From: Agrobacterium tumefaciens
Lineage (GTDB): Bacteria > Pseudomonadota > Alphaproteobacteria > Rhizobiales > Rhizobiaceae
Length of the DNA: 64,000 nt
Direction of reading: 5' to 3'
NCBI RefSeq assembly: GCF_005221325.1
Contig: NZ_CP039888.1
Location: forward strand, 2,493,501-2,557,500
A program made the translations under genes and the position numbers. The notes below the pieces were generated by a model that saw only the letters and a program-made list of their open reading frames with translations, did no database searches and was not told where the DNA came from. Numbering within the stretch: position 1 is the first letter of the stretch; every line of letters begins with the position of its first letter. Positions 38,825-49,064 of the stretch are shown piece after piece.

Positions 38825-39016
38825 CACAGGACCTTTTTTAAACCGTTCGAACCGCTAACTAGACGCCGATTGCCCTGATGCCAAGCGGGTTTAGCACCAT
38901 TTGAGGCACGCTGCCCAAGATTGAACGCCCGAATGCCCCGCCAAACTTGACGCCCCGGTCGTTTCATGGTGAAGGTCAGCGCAAATTTTTCCCCTCGATA
39001 CCCGGAATTCTAAACA

Positions 39017-41647
39017 ATGGCCATCGAACGTTACAATCCTCGCGACGCCGAGCCGCGCTGGCAGCAGAAATGGAACGAAGACAATGTTTTCGTCACCGAC
39101 AACAGCGATCCGCGCGAGAAGTATTACGTTCTAGAGATGTTTCCCTACCCGTCGGGACGCATTCACATGGGCCATGTCCGCAACTATGCGATGGGTGATG
39201 TCGTTGCACGCTACAAGCGCGCGCGCGGCTTCAACGTTCTGCACCCCATGGGCTGGGACGCCTTCGGCATGCCTGCCGAAAACGCAGCCATGCAGAACAA
39301 GGTTCATCCGAAGGACTGGACCTATCAGAACATCGCCACCATGCGCGGCCAGCTGAAATCCATGGGCCTGTCGCTGGACTGGACCCGCGAATTCGCCACC
39401 TGCGATGTCGAATATTACCATCGCCAGCAGGCGCTGTTTGTCGATTTCATGGAAAAGGGTCTGGTTTACCGCAAGCAATCGAAGGTCAACTGGGACCCGG
39501 TAGACCACACGGTTCTGGCCAATGAGCAGGTGATCGACGGCCGCGGCTGGCGCTCCGGCGCACTGGTCGAACAGCGCGAACTGACGCAATGGTTCTTCCG
39601 CATCACCGATTTCAGCCAGGACCTGCTGGACGAACTGGACGAACTGGATCAGTGGCCGGAAAAAGTGCGCCTGATGCAGAAAAACTGGATCGGCCGTTCC
39701 GAAGGCCTGTCGCTGCGCTGGCAGACCGTTGCTGACACGGCGCCGGAAGGTTTCTCCGACATCACCGTCTATACGACGCGTCCCGACACGCTGTTCGGCG
39801 CGTCCTTCCTGGCAATCGCCGCCGACCATCCGCTGGCAAAAGAACTGTCGGCGACCAACCCTGACATTGCCGAATTCTGCGACGAATGCCGCCGCCATGG
39901 CACGTCTTTGGCAGCGCTGGAAACCGCCGAAAAGAAGGGTATCGATACCGGCGTCAAGGTCGTGCATCCGCTGGATCCCAGCTGGGAACTGCCCGTCTAT
40001 GTCGCCAATTTTGTATTGATGGATTACGGCACCGGCGCAATCTTCGGCTGCCCCTCCGGCGATCAGCGCGACCTGGACTTTGCCCGCAAATACGGCCTGC
40101 CAGTCGTGGCCGTCGTCGCACCCGAAGGTCCGGATGCTGAAAGCTTCACCGTTGAGGACACCGCCTTCACCGACGATGGCGTGATGATCAATTCGGGCTT
40201 CCTGAACGGCATGAAGACGACAGACGCCTTCGAAGCCGTCGTGCAGACGCTGTCGGCTCAGTCTCTGGGCAACGCGCCGCAAGCCGAACGCAAGGTCAAT
40301 TTCCGCCTGCGTGACTGGGGCATTTCCCGCCAGCGTTACTGGGGTTGCCCGATCCCGGTCATCCACTGCGAAGTCTGCGGCGTCGTGCCGGTTCCGAAAA
40401 AGGACCTGCCCGTCAAGCTGCCCGACGACGTGACTTTCGACGTGCCTGGCAACCCTTTGGATCGCCACCCGACATGGCGTCATGTCTCCTGCCCGCAATG
40501 CGGCCATGACGCACGCCGTGAAACGGATACGATGGATACCTTCGTCGATTCCAGCTGGTATTACACGCGCTTCACCGCGCCGTGGGAAGACGCGCCGACC
40601 GATCCGAAGGTCGCCAATCACTGGCTGCCGGTGGACCAATATATCGGCGGCATCGAACACGCGATCCTGCATCTGCTCTATTCGCGCTTCTTCACCCGCG
40701 CGATGCGCGAGACAGGCCATGTGGACGTCAAGGAACCCTTCAAGGGCCTCTTCACCCAGGGCATGGTGGTCCACGAGACCTATAGCCGCGGTGAAGGCCT
40801 GACGCGCGAATGGGTGCCACCTGCGGAACTGAGGATCGAGGAAACCGACGGCGCGCGCCGGGCGTTCCTGCTCTCTTCCGGCGAAGAGGTGAAGATCGGC
40901 TCCATCGAAAAAATGTCGAAGTCGAAGAAGAACGTGGTCGATCCTGACGATATCATCGCATCTTACGGCGCCGATACCGCACGCTTCTTCGTTCTCTCAG
41001 ATTCTCCACCCGATCGCGACGTCATCTGGTCCGAAGCCGGCGTGGAAGGTGCAAACCGATTCGTCCAGCGTGTCTGGCGCATCATCGGTGAAGCCGCCGC
41101 ACAGTTGAAGGCCGTCAAGCCGAAGCCGGCGACCGAAGGTGAAGGCCTGGCCGCCTCCAAGGCCGCCCACAAAACGCTGAAGGCCGTTCAGGAAGATCTG
41201 GACAAGCTCGCGTTCAATAAGGCCATCGCTCGCATTTACGAACTGGTCAACGCGCTGGCGGGTCCGCTGGCCGACGTTGCTTCCGGCGGCAAATCCGACG
41301 ACGTGAAGGCGGCCGCGCGTGACGCCGTCGAAATCCTGATCCGCATCATCGCGCCCATGACGCCGCATCTTGCGGAAGAATGCTGGTCGGCGCTGGGCAA
41401 TGAAGGCTTGGTGGCTGAGACGCCATGGCCGACTTTCGTGGCTTCGCTGGTCGAGGAAAACGATGTCGTCATGCCAGTACAGGTCAATGGCAAGAAGCGC
41501 GGTGAATTGACAATCGCGCGCGATGCGGATCAAGATGCGGTCCGCACGGCTGCCCTTGCGCTGGATGCCGTCAAATCCATTCTTGCCGGTGGCGAGCCCA
41601 AAAAAGTCATCGTGGTTCCGCAGAGGATTGTGAACATTGTTGTCTGA
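39017..41647 (+). CDS. leuS: Leucyl-tRNA synthetase
   Basis: Charges tRNA-Leu. The protein has 876 residues, a normal bacterial length. The class I HIGH motif appears as [12 protein letters not shown] (near residue 48) and the KMSKS motif as [13 protein letters not shown] (near residue 632). The inserted editing domain lies roughly at 230-420, with [12 protein letters not shown]. It heads a compact operon: lptE begins 11 bases before its stop and holA follows. Confidence 0.98.
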   Translation: MAIERYNPRDAEPRWQQKWNEDNVFVTDNSDPREKYYVLEMFPYPSGRIHMGHVRNYAMGDVVARYKRARGFNVLHPMGWDAFGMPAENAAMQNKVHPKDWTYQNIATMRGQLKSMGLSLDWTREFATCDVEYYHRQQALFVDFMEKGLVYRKQSKVNWDPVDHTVLANEQVIDGRGWRSGALVEQRELTQWFFRITDFSQDLLDELDELDQWPEKVRLMQKNWIGRSEGLSLRWQTVADTAPEGFSDITVYTTRPDTLFGASFLAIAADHPLAKELSATNPDIAEFCDECRRHGTSLAALETAEKKGIDTGVKVVHPLDPSWELPVYVANFVLMDYGTGAIFGCPSGDQRDLDFARKYGLPVVAVVAPEGPDAESFTVEDTAFTDDGVMINSGFLNGMKTTDAFEAVVQTLSAQSLGNAPQAERKVNFRLRDWGISRQRYWGCPIPVIHCEVCGVVPVPKKDLPVKLPDDVTFDVPGNPLDRHPTWRHVSCPQCGHDARRETDTMDTFVDSSWYYTRFTAPWEDAPTDPKVANHWLPVDQYIGGIEHAILHLLYSRFFTRAMRETGHVDVKEPFKGLFTQGMVVHETYSRGEGLTREWVPPAELRIEETDGARRAFLLSSGEEVKIGSIEKMSKSKKNVVDPDDIIASYGADTARFFVLSDSPPDRDVIWSEAGVEGANRFVQRVWRIIGEAAAQLKAVKPKPATEGEGLAASKAAHKTLKAVQEDLDKLAFNKAIARIYELVNALAGPLADVASGGKSDDVKAAARDAVEILIRIIAPMTPHLAEECWSALGNEGLVAETPWPTFVASLVEENDVVMPVQVNGKKRGELTIARDADQDAVRTAALALDAVKSILAGGEPKKVIVVPQRIVNIVV

Positions 41648-42185
41648 CGTTTTTTCGAGATGGAGCCGCGTCGCGGCAGCAATTTCCGTCGTGATGGTGG
41701 CTGGTCTTCTGGCGGGCTGCCAGGTGCGCCCGCTTTATGGCGAAGCTTCCGGAACCAAGGAAAGACTGGCGGCCGTCAGCATCTCCCAGACCGGCGGCAG
41801 GGTCGGACAGGAAGTACGCAACCATCTGATCTTCCTGACGTCCGGCGGTGCCGGCGAACCGGCCACGGCGCAATATAACGTCAAGATTGCCGTAGGCTCG
41901 AGCGCCAGTTCGACGGAAGTGCAGAACTACGATCTGACGACGCGCACGAACAACAACTACGACGGCCCCTATCCCGGCCGTGTCGTGATGAGTGGTCAAT
42001 ACGTTCTGACGCGCGTTTCCGATGGTCAGATTCTGCGTTCCGCACGCCGCAGCGTGACGGCGCAGGTGGATCTACCGCAGCAGGAATTCGCCAAGATCCG
42101 GGCGATCCGCGATGCCGAAAACCGTGCGGCCCGCGAACTGGCTGAAATCATCCGCACCGATATCGCCGCCACCCTCGGCCGCTGA
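41637..42185 (+). CDS. lptE: LPS-assembly lipoprotein LptE
   Basis: A 182-residue outer-membrane lipoprotein that plugs LptD and helps insert lipopolysaccharide. A signal peptide ends in the lipobox LAGC near residue 28, followed by QVRPLYG, the usual mature start. The rest fits the LptE fold of alphaproteobacteria. It starts from TTG (41637, or the adjacent TTG 41640), overlapping leuS; GAGGA lies about 9 bases upstream. The leuS-lptE-holA order is a common bacterial arrangement. Confidence 0.88.
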   Translation: MLSDVFSRWSRVAAAISVVMVAGLLAGCQVRPLYGEASGTKERLAAVSISQTGGRVGQEVRNHLIFLTSGGAGEPATAQYNVKIAVGSSASSTEVQNYDLTTRTNNNYDGPYPGRVVMSGQYVLTRVSDGQILRSARRSVTAQVDLPQQEFAKIRAIRDAENRAARELAEIIRTDIAATLGR

Positions 42186-42196
42186 GAGCGGCGGCC

Positions 42197-43234
42197 GTGG
42201 CGGAGATAAAGTCCCATGAGTTCGAGCGCTTCGCCGAAAATCCGGCGGAGCGCTTTCGCGTTTTTGTGCTCTACGGCCCGGATCGTGGTCTGGTATCTGA
42301 GCGGGCAGGCGTCATCGCGAAGAAGACCGGCATCGACCCCGATGATGCTTTCGCATCGTTGAAACTGACCGCATCCGATCTGCAGGGCGACCCTGGCCGC
42401 CTGCTCGATGAAGTGAACTCGATCGGCCTTTTTGGCGGCGAAAAACTCGTCTGGGTCAAAGGCGCCGCCGCCGAAAAGCCGCTGGTGGATGCGCTTCAGA
42501 TTCTGGCGGACGCACCACCGGAAGCAAGCTTCCTGATCATCGAAGCGGGCGACGTCAAAAAGGGCACGGGGCTACGCAAGATCGCGGATCCGGCTCGCTC
42601 CATCGCCGCAATCCCCTGTTATGCGGACGATGCGCGCTCCCTGAATGCATTGATCGATCAGGAGCTCTCCGCGAATAATCTGCGGATTGCACCAGCTGCA
42701 CGGCAAAGGCTGATCGAGCAACTCGGCGGCGACCGTATCGCCTCGCGTAACGAAATCCGCAAGCTCGCACTCTATTGCCTCGGGGCCGACGTGATCGAGG
42801 AAGATGACATTCTGGCCATCATCGGCGATGCCAGTACGGTGTCCGCCGACGACGCCGTCGATGCCATTCTGAAAGGCGACAGAAACGCCTTTTTCCATGC
42901 CACCCAGAAGATCATTTCATCGAAAACCCCGATCTTCCTCGTCCTCCAGGGATGCCTCAAGCAATTCCAGCTGCTCGACCAGATGCGGGCCGAAATGGAT
43001 GAGAAAAAGCAGCAGGCCGGCCAGGTCATGCAGACGCTTGGGCGCCATATCCATTTTCGCCGGAAACCGATCATCGAAAGAGCGCTGCGGACATGGCAGC
43101 CAGCGGCGATTGCCCGCGAGATGAACCGCTTGCAGGCAGCCATCCTGCAAAGCCGCCAGCGGCAAAGCCTAGAGGAAAGCGTGGCTCTTCTGACATTGCT
43201 ATCGACCACGCTTCAGTCCGGCCGGGGTGGATGA
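42197..43234 (+). CDS. holA: DNA polymerase III delta subunit
   Basis: A 345-residue clamp-loader subunit that opens the sliding clamp during replication. The N-terminal AAA-like domain has RVFVLYGPDRGLVSERA in place of a functional Walker A, as in other delta subunits. The C-terminal part holds the collar helices. It starts at GTG 42197, 11 bases after the lptE stop, and is the last gene of the leuS operon before a shared terminator. Confidence 0.93.
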   Translation: MAEIKSHEFERFAENPAERFRVFVLYGPDRGLVSERAGVIAKKTGIDPDDAFASLKLTASDLQGDPGRLLDEVNSIGLFGGEKLVWVKGAAAEKPLVDALQILADAPPEASFLIIEAGDVKKGTGLRKIADPARSIAAIPCYADDARSLNALIDQELSANNLRIAPAARQRLIEQLGGDRIASRNEIRKLALYCLGADVIEEDDILAIIGDASTVSADDAVDAILKGDRNAFFHATQKIISSKTPIFLVLQGCLKQFQLLDQMRAEMDEKKQQAGQVMQTLGRHIHFRRKPIIERALRTWQPAAIAREMNRLQAAILQSRQRQSLEESVALLTLLSTTLQSGRGG

Positions 43235-43236
43235 AC

Positions 43237-43270
43237 AAAAAGCCCTCGCGCTGGTGCGACGAGGGCTTTT
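43237..43270. terminator. Bidirectional terminator between holA and fdxA
   Basis: AAAAGCCCTCG (43237-43247) pairs with CGAGGGCTTTT (43260-43270) around a 12-base loop. Both strands have a T-rich 3' arm, suiting convergent genes. Confidence 0.85.
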
Positions 43271-43296
43271 CAAATGTTGATCCGGGAACTTCTGGT

Positions 43297-43635
43297 TCAG
43301 TCGCCCTTGCCGGGTTCGGCAGAGAAATAAAGCTCCAGCTTTCCTTCGACCCCGTCCATTTCCTTGGCTTCCGGCATCGGATCACGCTTGATGGTGATAT
43401 TCGGCCAGATGGCCGCATATTCGGTATTGAGCTTCAACCACTTGTCGAGACCCGGCTCCGTATCGGGCTTGATAGCCTCAGCGGGACATTCCGGTTCGCA
43501 CACACCGCAATCGATGCATTCATCGGGATTGATGGCGAGGAAATTTTCACCCTCGTAAAAGCAGTCGACGGGGCAGACCTCAACGCAATCGGTATATTTG
43601 CAGCGGATGCAATTGTCGGTCACGACATATGTCAT
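43297..43635 (-). CDS. fdxA: Seven-iron ferredoxin FdxA
   Basis: A 112-residue electron carrier. Cysteines at 9, 12, 17, 21 and 25 and at 40, 43, 46 and 50 ([12 protein letters not shown]) match the family pattern that binds one 3Fe-4S and one 4Fe-4S cluster. The protein starts [22 protein letters not shown], the family N-terminus, so ATG 43635 was chosen over upstream codons. The S4-domain gene lies 157 bases upstream on the same strand. Confidence 0.96.
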   Translation of the reverse strand: MTYVVTDNCIRCKYTDCVEVCPVDCFYEGENFLAINPDECIDCGVCEPECPAEAIKPDTEPGLDKWLKLNTEYAAIWPNITIKRDPMPEAKEMDGVEGKLELYFSAEPGKGD

Positions 43636-43792
43636 GATGAACTCCAGAATATGCAGGCCGGGTCTTTGGGCTTCGGAACACAAGCCGTCGCCCGGAATTC
43701 AGACAGGGCAATTTCGCAAGTGACGTAATGCCTTTGCCTGCAGATAGCAAGGATAACAATTCTGAAAAACGGGATCGACCTGGAGGTTTATT

Positions 43793-44209
43793 CTAATCTT
43801 TGCTTCCGTCACTGTCAGACAGAAACCTGTCGAGCGCCCTGCGCTCTTTTTTGGTCGGGCGTCCGCTGCCAGGCTCGCGCAGCGCCTGTTCGAGAGGGCT
43901 CAGCCTGTCGGACGGCTCCCGTGGCGGCGTCTGGTCATCGTAGAGAAGCCTGGCTTCCTCATAAGGTCCGCGCCGCGCTCCGCCGGATTTGACGACGAGC
44001 ACCTTGTCCATCCGCTCAAAGCGAATCTCCAGCTTGTCCCCCATCTTCACCATATGGCTGGGCTGGCGGATGGCAATGCCGTTGACCTTGACGTGGCCGG
44101 ACTGGATGTAGCTCTGGGCCAGCGATCGGGACTTGGCCATGCGAGCAAAGAACAGCCACTTGTCCAGACGCTGACGCGTGCTCTCCAGTGGCTGTTCGTT
44201 GCTTCCCAT
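43793..44209 (-). CDS. S4-domain RNA-binding protein (Hsp15/HslR-like)
   Basis: A 138-residue protein. The S4 RNA-binding domain spans about residues 12-75 (RQRLDKWLFFARMAKSRSLAQSYIQSGHVKVNG). The C-terminal tail is charged. E. coli Hsp15 of this family recycles stalled 50S subunits carrying tRNA. Its start lies 4 bases after the stop of the SUV3-like helicase gene, so the two are coupled, which suggests a joint role in RNA handling. Confidence 0.9.
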   Translation of the reverse strand: MGSNEQPLESTRQRLDKWLFFARMAKSRSLAQSYIQSGHVKVNGIAIRQPSHMVKMGDKLEIRFERMDKVLVVKSGGARRGPYEEARLLYDDQTPPREPSDRLSPLEQALREPGSGRPTKKERRALDRFLSDSDGSKD

Positions 44210-44213
44210 GAGC

Positions 44214-47200
44214 TTACTTCTTCAGCTGCTCCTTGAGCGCAGCAAGCTTTGCGAAGGGCGAATCCGGATCCATCGGCTTCTCCTTGCGCGGTGGCTTGGC
44301 TTCGAAGCGCTGCTGACCCTGCGGCTTTCCACCACGGTCATTACGCTCCGGCCGGTCTTTGCGCTCCCCGCGATCATTGTTGCGGTTGTTGCCGCGATCG
44401 GGTCTACCGCCGTCACGCTTGCGCTCGCCATCGCCACCGCGATTGGCTGCTTCGCGATTTGCACCGTCGCGATTTGGATTGTCACGGTTTGCACCGTCAC
44501 GATTGTCGCGGCGGCCTTCGCCGCGACGCTCGCCCTGTTCGCGTGCGCCTTCACGACCCTGACCACGATGGCCGGGGCGACGGTTTTCGCCGCGCTGATT
44601 TTCGTTGCGACCACCCGGACGCCACAGAAGAACGGGCTTCGGCTCGGTAGGTTCAGTGCCTTCGGCAGACACGGCCTCGCTTGCGACAACCTCTTCACCG
44701 ACAACTTCCACGACCGCCGCCTCGGAAGCGTCGCCTTCAGCAACTGCCGCCGTTTCGGTTTCCTGCTCCTCGGAAGCTGGCTCATCCTGCTCGGTCTCAG
44801 CGCTTTCCTCTTCGCCCGTCACCGCTTCCGTGGCGACAGGAGCGGCAGCACCAGTCTGGCCGGCGAGGAAGGCCTGCGCCTCTTCCGCCGTGACCTGATC
44901 GGCACGGTAACCGAGGCCCTTGAGAATTTCTTCCATGTCGTCGAGCGTTGCGCCGAGAATGGAAAGCATGGCGGTCGTCGTCGTGAAACGGCGACCATCA
45001 TAAGCACCTTCCGGACGCGGCTGCTGACCGGGCTTCCACTGCAGCAGCGGGCGGATGAGATCGGCCAGACGCTCGAGAATGTCGATACGCACGGCGCGCT
45101 TTCCGAGGAAACGGAAACCGGCGAGCTTGTAGAACATCCGCTCGAAGCTGGCATCTGTCACAACCGAGGTGCGGCCCGCGGCCAGCACCGGAATAAGATC
45201 GCCATAACCCGGCCTGCCGAGACCATCATTCTTCAGCGCCCAGAGCAGCGTGACAAGCTCGGCCGGGGCCGGCTTCAGCAATGCGGGCAGGAAAACGTGA
45301 TATGCGCCGAAACGCACGCCATAGCGGCGCATGGAGGCGCGCGCATCCTGATCGAGCGACTTCACGTCTTCGGTGACGTCGCGGCGGAACAGAACGCCAA
45401 GATTTTCGACCAGCTGGAACGCCAGTCCTTTCGCCAGACCCTGAAGGTCTTCGGCGCGAGAAATATCGTCCAGCGGCTTCAGCACGGTCGCAATCTGATG
45501 ATTGACGAAACGTTCGACGCGCGCCAGCGCATGATCGCGGGCATTGCCGCTCAATTGCTCGTCCGCGAACAGGATCACCCGCGGCTTCATGATATTATCG
45601 CCTGCCGAAAGGCGGGCCACCGGCTCGCCCAACCAGCGAACCAGACCATCGGAGCTCAAAGCGAGATCACCATTTCCACTGGCATGCAAACGCGCGGCAC
45701 GCGCCTCATATTCGAGCGCGAGCGCCTTCTGCGCAGCAGCCTGCACGGCCTTCTGATCCGGCCCTTCCATTCCCGACACCGGCGTGAACCGGAATCCGGC
45801 CAATTGACCGACGTGATGTCCTTCTACGAAGACATCACCATTTACACTGATTTCAGCTTCAAGCATCGCATTCTCTCTCAGGCGCCTCATGAGCACAGAT
45901 GTCCTGCGATCAACAAAGCGTTTCGTCAACCTTTCATGTAGCGCATCGGACAATCGATCCTCGATTTCCCGCGTCTTTTCTTGCCAGTGTGTCGGATCGG
46001 CAAGCCATCCTGGGCGGTTCGATACATAAGTCCATGTTCTGATCTGCGCAATCCTCGCAGACAATGTATCGATCTCTCCATCCGTACGATCGGCGCGGCG
46101 CACCTGCTCGGCCATGAAATCCTCGTTCACCGCCCCGCGCTTGACGAGGTCGAAATAGAGTGTGGAGATCAGATCGGCATGCTGTGCGGGGGCGATGCGG
46201 CGATAATCGGGCAGCGCGCAGGCCTCCCAGAGTTTTTCCACCCGCGCATCCGTCGTCGTCACGTCGATGATCTCAGGATAACGAGACAGATACTCCAGCG
46301 CCTGCTGATCGATGGCCGGCAGGGCACGCGAAAGCCCCTGGATCGCTGGGGCGGCGTCGAGGCTCGTGCGCAGATTGGCGATGGAGGAAAAATCGAAATT
46401 TTTCGTCCGCCATTGCAGCACCTTCACTGCATCGAACTGATGGGTTTCGATACGCTTTACCAACTCATCGTCGAACGGATCGACACGCCCCGTCACACCG
46501 AACGTGCCATCGCGAAGATGGCGGCCGGCGCGGCCGGCGATCTGGCCGATCTCGCCCGGATTGAGATTGCGGAACTGGTAACCGTCGAATTTGCGGTCCT
46601 GCGCGAAGGCGACATGATCGACATCAAGGTTGAGGCCCATGCCGATGGCGTCCGTCGCGACAAGATATTCCACATCGCCCGACTGGTAGAGACCCACCTG
46701 CGCATTGCGCGTGCGCGGCGAAAGCGCGCCCATCACCACGGCCGCACCACCGCGCTGGCGACGCACCAACTCGGCAATGGCATAAACCTCTTCCGCCGAA
46801 AAGGCGACGATCGCCGTGCGTTGCGGCAGGCGGGTGATCTTCTTCTGGCCCGCATAAAAAAGCTGCGACAGACGCGGCCGCTCGACCACGGTTATTCCCG
46901 GCAGCAGCTTTTCAAGGATCGGGCGCATCGTGCCGGCACCCAGAAGCAGCGTCTCTTCCCGCCCGCGCAGATGCAGCACCCGGTCGGTGAAGATATGACC
47001 ACGCTCAAGATCGCCGGCCAGCTGCACCTCGTCGATGGCGACGAAGGGGGCGGTTGTCTCGCGCGGCATGGCTTCAACGGTGCAGACGGAATATTTGGCT
47101 TTGGACGGTGCGATTTTTTCTTCGCCTGTTATCAGCGCCACATTCGGCGCCCCCACCTTTTCGACCAGACGGGTATAGACCTCGCGCGCCAGAAGACGCA

Positions 47201-47330
47201 GCGGCAGGCCAATGACGCCGCTGCCATGCGCGACCATACGCTCGATCGCGTAATGGGTCTTGCCGGTATTGGTGGGGCCGAGAACGGCCGTGACACCGCG
47301 GCCGCTCAGGATCATGGGGCGAAAATTCAA
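44214..47330 (-). CDS. SUV3-like ATP-dependent RNA helicase with Asn/Arg-rich tail
   Basis: A 1038-residue superfamily 2 helicase related to mitochondrial SUV3, the degradosome helicase. Walker A is GPTNTGKT near residue 18, motif II is DEVQ (near 100) and motif VI is QIAGRAGR (near 260). A long family-specific middle region follows. Residues about 845-920 are acidic and Ala/Glu-rich. About 930-1015 are low complexity, rich in Arg, Asn, Asp and Gly (repeats such as RDGANR). The last segment, MDPDSPFAKLAALKEQLKK, looks conserved in purpose. TTG 47330 or ATG 47315 is the start. It is followed at once by the S4 gene. A GANTC-dense region lies upstream. Confidence 0.9.
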   Translation of the reverse strand: MNFRPMILSGRGVTAVLGPTNTGKTHYAIERMVAHGSGVIGLPLRLLAREVYTRLVEKVGAPNVALITGEEKIAPSKAKYSVCTVEAMPRETTAPFVAIDEVQLAGDLERGHIFTDRVLHLRGREETLLLGAGTMRPILEKLLPGITVVERPRLSQLFYAGQKKITRLPQRTAIVAFSAEEVYAIAELVRRQRGGAAVVMGALSPRTRNAQVGLYQSGDVEYLVATDAIGMGLNLDVDHVAFAQDRKFDGYQFRNLNPGEIGQIAGRAGRHLRDGTFGVTGRVDPFDDELVKRIETHQFDAVKVLQWRTKNFDFSSIANLRTSLDAAPAIQGLSRALPAIDQQALEYLSRYPEIIDVTTTDARVEKLWEACALPDYRRIAPAQHADLISTLYFDLVKRGAVNEDFMAEQVRRADRTDGEIDTLSARIAQIRTWTYVSNRPGWLADPTHWQEKTREIEDRLSDALHERLTKRFVDRRTSVLMRRLRENAMLEAEISVNGDVFVEGHHVGQLAGFRFTPVSGMEGPDQKAVQAAAQKALALEYEARAARLHASGNGDLALSSDGLVRWLGEPVARLSAGDNIMKPRVILFADEQLSGNARDHALARVERFVNHQIATVLKPLDDISRAEDLQGLAKGLAFQLVENLGVLFRRDVTEDVKSLDQDARASMRRYGVRFGAYHVFLPALLKPAPAELVTLLWALKNDGLGRPGYGDLIPVLAAGRTSVVTDASFERMFYKLAGFRFLGKRAVRIDILERLADLIRPLLQWKPGQQPRPEGAYDGRRFTTTTAMLSILGATLDDMEEILKGLGYRADQVTAEEAQAFLAGQTGAAAPVATEAVTGEEESAETEQDEPASEEQETETAAVAEGDASEAAVVEVVGEEVVASEAVSAEGTEPTEPKPVLLWRPGGRNENQRGENRRPGHRGQGREGAREQGERRGEGRRDNRDGANRDNPNRDGANREAANRGGDGERKRDGGRPDRGNNRNNDRGERKDRPERNDRGGKPQGQQRFEAKPPRKEKPMDPDSPFAKLAALKEQLKK

Positions 47331-47763
47331 CGTAGTATCCGCGAATCGACTTCATCTGCTTGCCGTGCCGCCCGGCATCACCGGATGCGGGCCGCACGCA
47401 CCACACATGGCAATGCGCGCCGACAAAGGCAATAGGCCTCACCCGTAAAGTGGCGGAGGGGGGATTCTCAGGCGGAATTTCCATTCAGATTCAGCGGCTT
47501 GAGGGTTCAAAAAGAATCCGGCGAAAATGGAATCGATTCGGCTACGGAACAGTCTGCGAACGAATCGAATACGAATCGCTGACTCGCCCTGATTCCGTTT
47601 TTGTTCTCCGCAATATCTGGTTGAAGAATTCGTGTCTCATACCAGATTGTGAATCCGGGTAAGTCCTTGCCCGGATTCAGCTTTCCATCACCGGGAAATG
47701 CCGCAATGGCCTGTCAAGCGACAATTGCGGAGAGCGCTCTTCACCCTTGGCGAAGGGTCCCGG
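47331..47763. other. 433-base control region packed with GANTC sites
   Basis: This gap separates ubiH from the helicase gene, both read leftward. It contains 11 GANTC sequences between 47463 and 47678, seven of them within 47514-47595. GANTC is the CcrM methyltransferase target in alphaproteobacteria. No gene is apparent. The hairpin at 47651-47678 probably ends ubiH transcription, and the helicase promoter should lie to its left. Confidence 0.7.
47651..47678 (-). terminator. Large hairpin downstream of ubiH with GANTC in both arms
   Basis: GAATCCGGG (47651-47659) pairs perfectly with CCCGGATTC (47670-47678). The stem can extend almost to the centre with one G-T pair. There is no T run, so it is an imperfect terminator or an RNA-stabilising stem. 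Confidence 0.5.
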
Positions 47764-48978
47764 TCAAAGCGCCTCGCCGGCAAGAAGGCGCGGCGCATTC
47801 GCATCCGTCGTACCGGCGGCCTGACCGATGAAATAGGACTTGAGGCCCGGCAAACGATCGACAACACCCAGACCGAAATCGCGCATGATGCGGATGGGAC
47901 CGACATCGTTGGAAAAAAGCCGGTTCAGCACATCCGTCGTCACACCCATGCGCAACGTGTCGAAACGCCGCCAGGATTGATACCGCTCGAGAACGTTGAG
48001 AGAGCCAATATCGAGACCGAGACGGTCAGCCTCGACCACGGTTTCGGCGAGTGCTGCCACATCCTTGAAGCCGAGATTGAGGCCCTGTCCGGAAATCGGA
48101 TGAATGCCGTGCGCTGCGTCACCAGCAAGCGCAAACCGCGGCGCGACGAAGGAGCGCGCCAGCGTCAGGCCCAGCGGAAAGGCCCGCCGGGGGCCGACCG
48201 GACGGACGGGACCGAGCTTGTGGCCGAACCGGCGCTCCAACTCCTCCTCAAATACTAGATCGTCGGAAGCGACCAGCCTGTCAGCATCGGCCGTGCGCTC
48301 GGTCCAGACAAGCGAGGAGCGGTTTCCCTTCAACGGCAGGATGGCAAAGGGGCCGGAGGGCAGGAAATGCTCCTCCGCGCAGCCCTCATGCGGCCGTTCG
48401 TGCTCGACGGTCGTGACGATGCCGGACTGGTCGTAGGCCCAATGCACCGTCTTGATGCCAGCCATGTCCCGTAGCGCCGAGCGAACACCGTCGCAGGCAA
48501 TGAGCAATCGCGCGTCCAGCGATGAACCGTCGGAAAGGGTGATGGCTGTCGATTGCGGTCCCGCAGTAAAACCGGAAACACTGAAACCGTGGCGGATTTC
48601 AATGCCGAGACGCTCACAAACGCCACGCAGCGCGCCCACCATCGCAACATTCGGGACCATATGGGCAAAAGGCCTGCCCTCCTCCACGGCGCCGTCAAAG
48701 GTCAGAAAGACCGGGCGGACGGGATCGGCGGTCTTCGAATCGGTGACCACCATCTTGTGGATCGGCTGCGCCTCGGGCTCGATCTCGTTCCATATGCCGA
48801 AAACATCGAGCATGCGCGTGGCCGCCGCAATGACGGCGGAGGCGCGGACATCCTTCTTCCAGACATCATCAGGGGCGGCTTCAATCACCTGTACATTGAG
48901 GTGCGGAGCAGCCTGCTTGATTGCGACAGCAGCGGAAAGACCGACATATCCGCCACCTGCAACTACCACGTCCAGCAT
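47764..48978 (-). CDS. ubiH: UbiH/UbiF/COQ6-family FAD-dependent ubiquinone hydroxylase
   Basis: A 404-residue flavin monooxygenase that hydroxylates the ring during ubiquinone synthesis. The FAD motif VVVAGGGYVGLSAAVAIKQA is at the N-terminus. RLLIACDGVRSALRDMAG (DG motif) lies mid-protein, and RFALAGDAAHGIHPISGQGLNLGFKD is the GD motif near residue 290. The start at MLDVVVAGGG was chosen because GAGGAG lies 8 bases upstream. Which ring position it hydroxylates cannot be read from sequence. It is divergent from tesB. Confidence 0.88.
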   Translation of the reverse strand: MLDVVVAGGGYVGLSAAVAIKQAAPHLNVQVIEAAPDDVWKKDVRASAVIAAATRMLDVFGIWNEIEPEAQPIHKMVVTDSKTADPVRPVFLTFDGAVEEGRPFAHMVPNVAMVGALRGVCERLGIEIRHGFSVSGFTAGPQSTAITLSDGSSLDARLLIACDGVRSALRDMAGIKTVHWAYDQSGIVTTVEHERPHEGCAEEHFLPSGPFAILPLKGNRSSLVWTERTADADRLVASDDLVFEEELERRFGHKLGPVRPVGPRRAFPLGLTLARSFVAPRFALAGDAAHGIHPISGQGLNLGFKDVAALAETVVEADRLGLDIGSLNVLERYQSWRRFDTLRMGVTTDVLNRLFSNDVGPIRIMRDFGLGVVDRLPGLKSYFIGQAAGTTDANAPRLLAGEAL

Positions 48979-49064
48979 CGCGCTTCTCCTCAAATCTTGT
49001 ACACGCATCATCGGCGCACTATAGACCATGTGACGTCTTCCTACAGCCGGAGCAGGCCGAAAAA

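Noticed and set aside
44178..45941. Rightward frame of 587 codons opposite the helicase gene, with a hydrophobic start
   Set aside because: The hydrophobic stretch is the complement of the Arg/Asn/Gly-rich helicase tail. It has no ribosome site and no family.
47503..47520. GGTTCAA...GAATCC segment resembling a tRNA T-arm
   Set aside because: No cloverleaf can be built around it; the GAATCC is part of the GANTC cluster.
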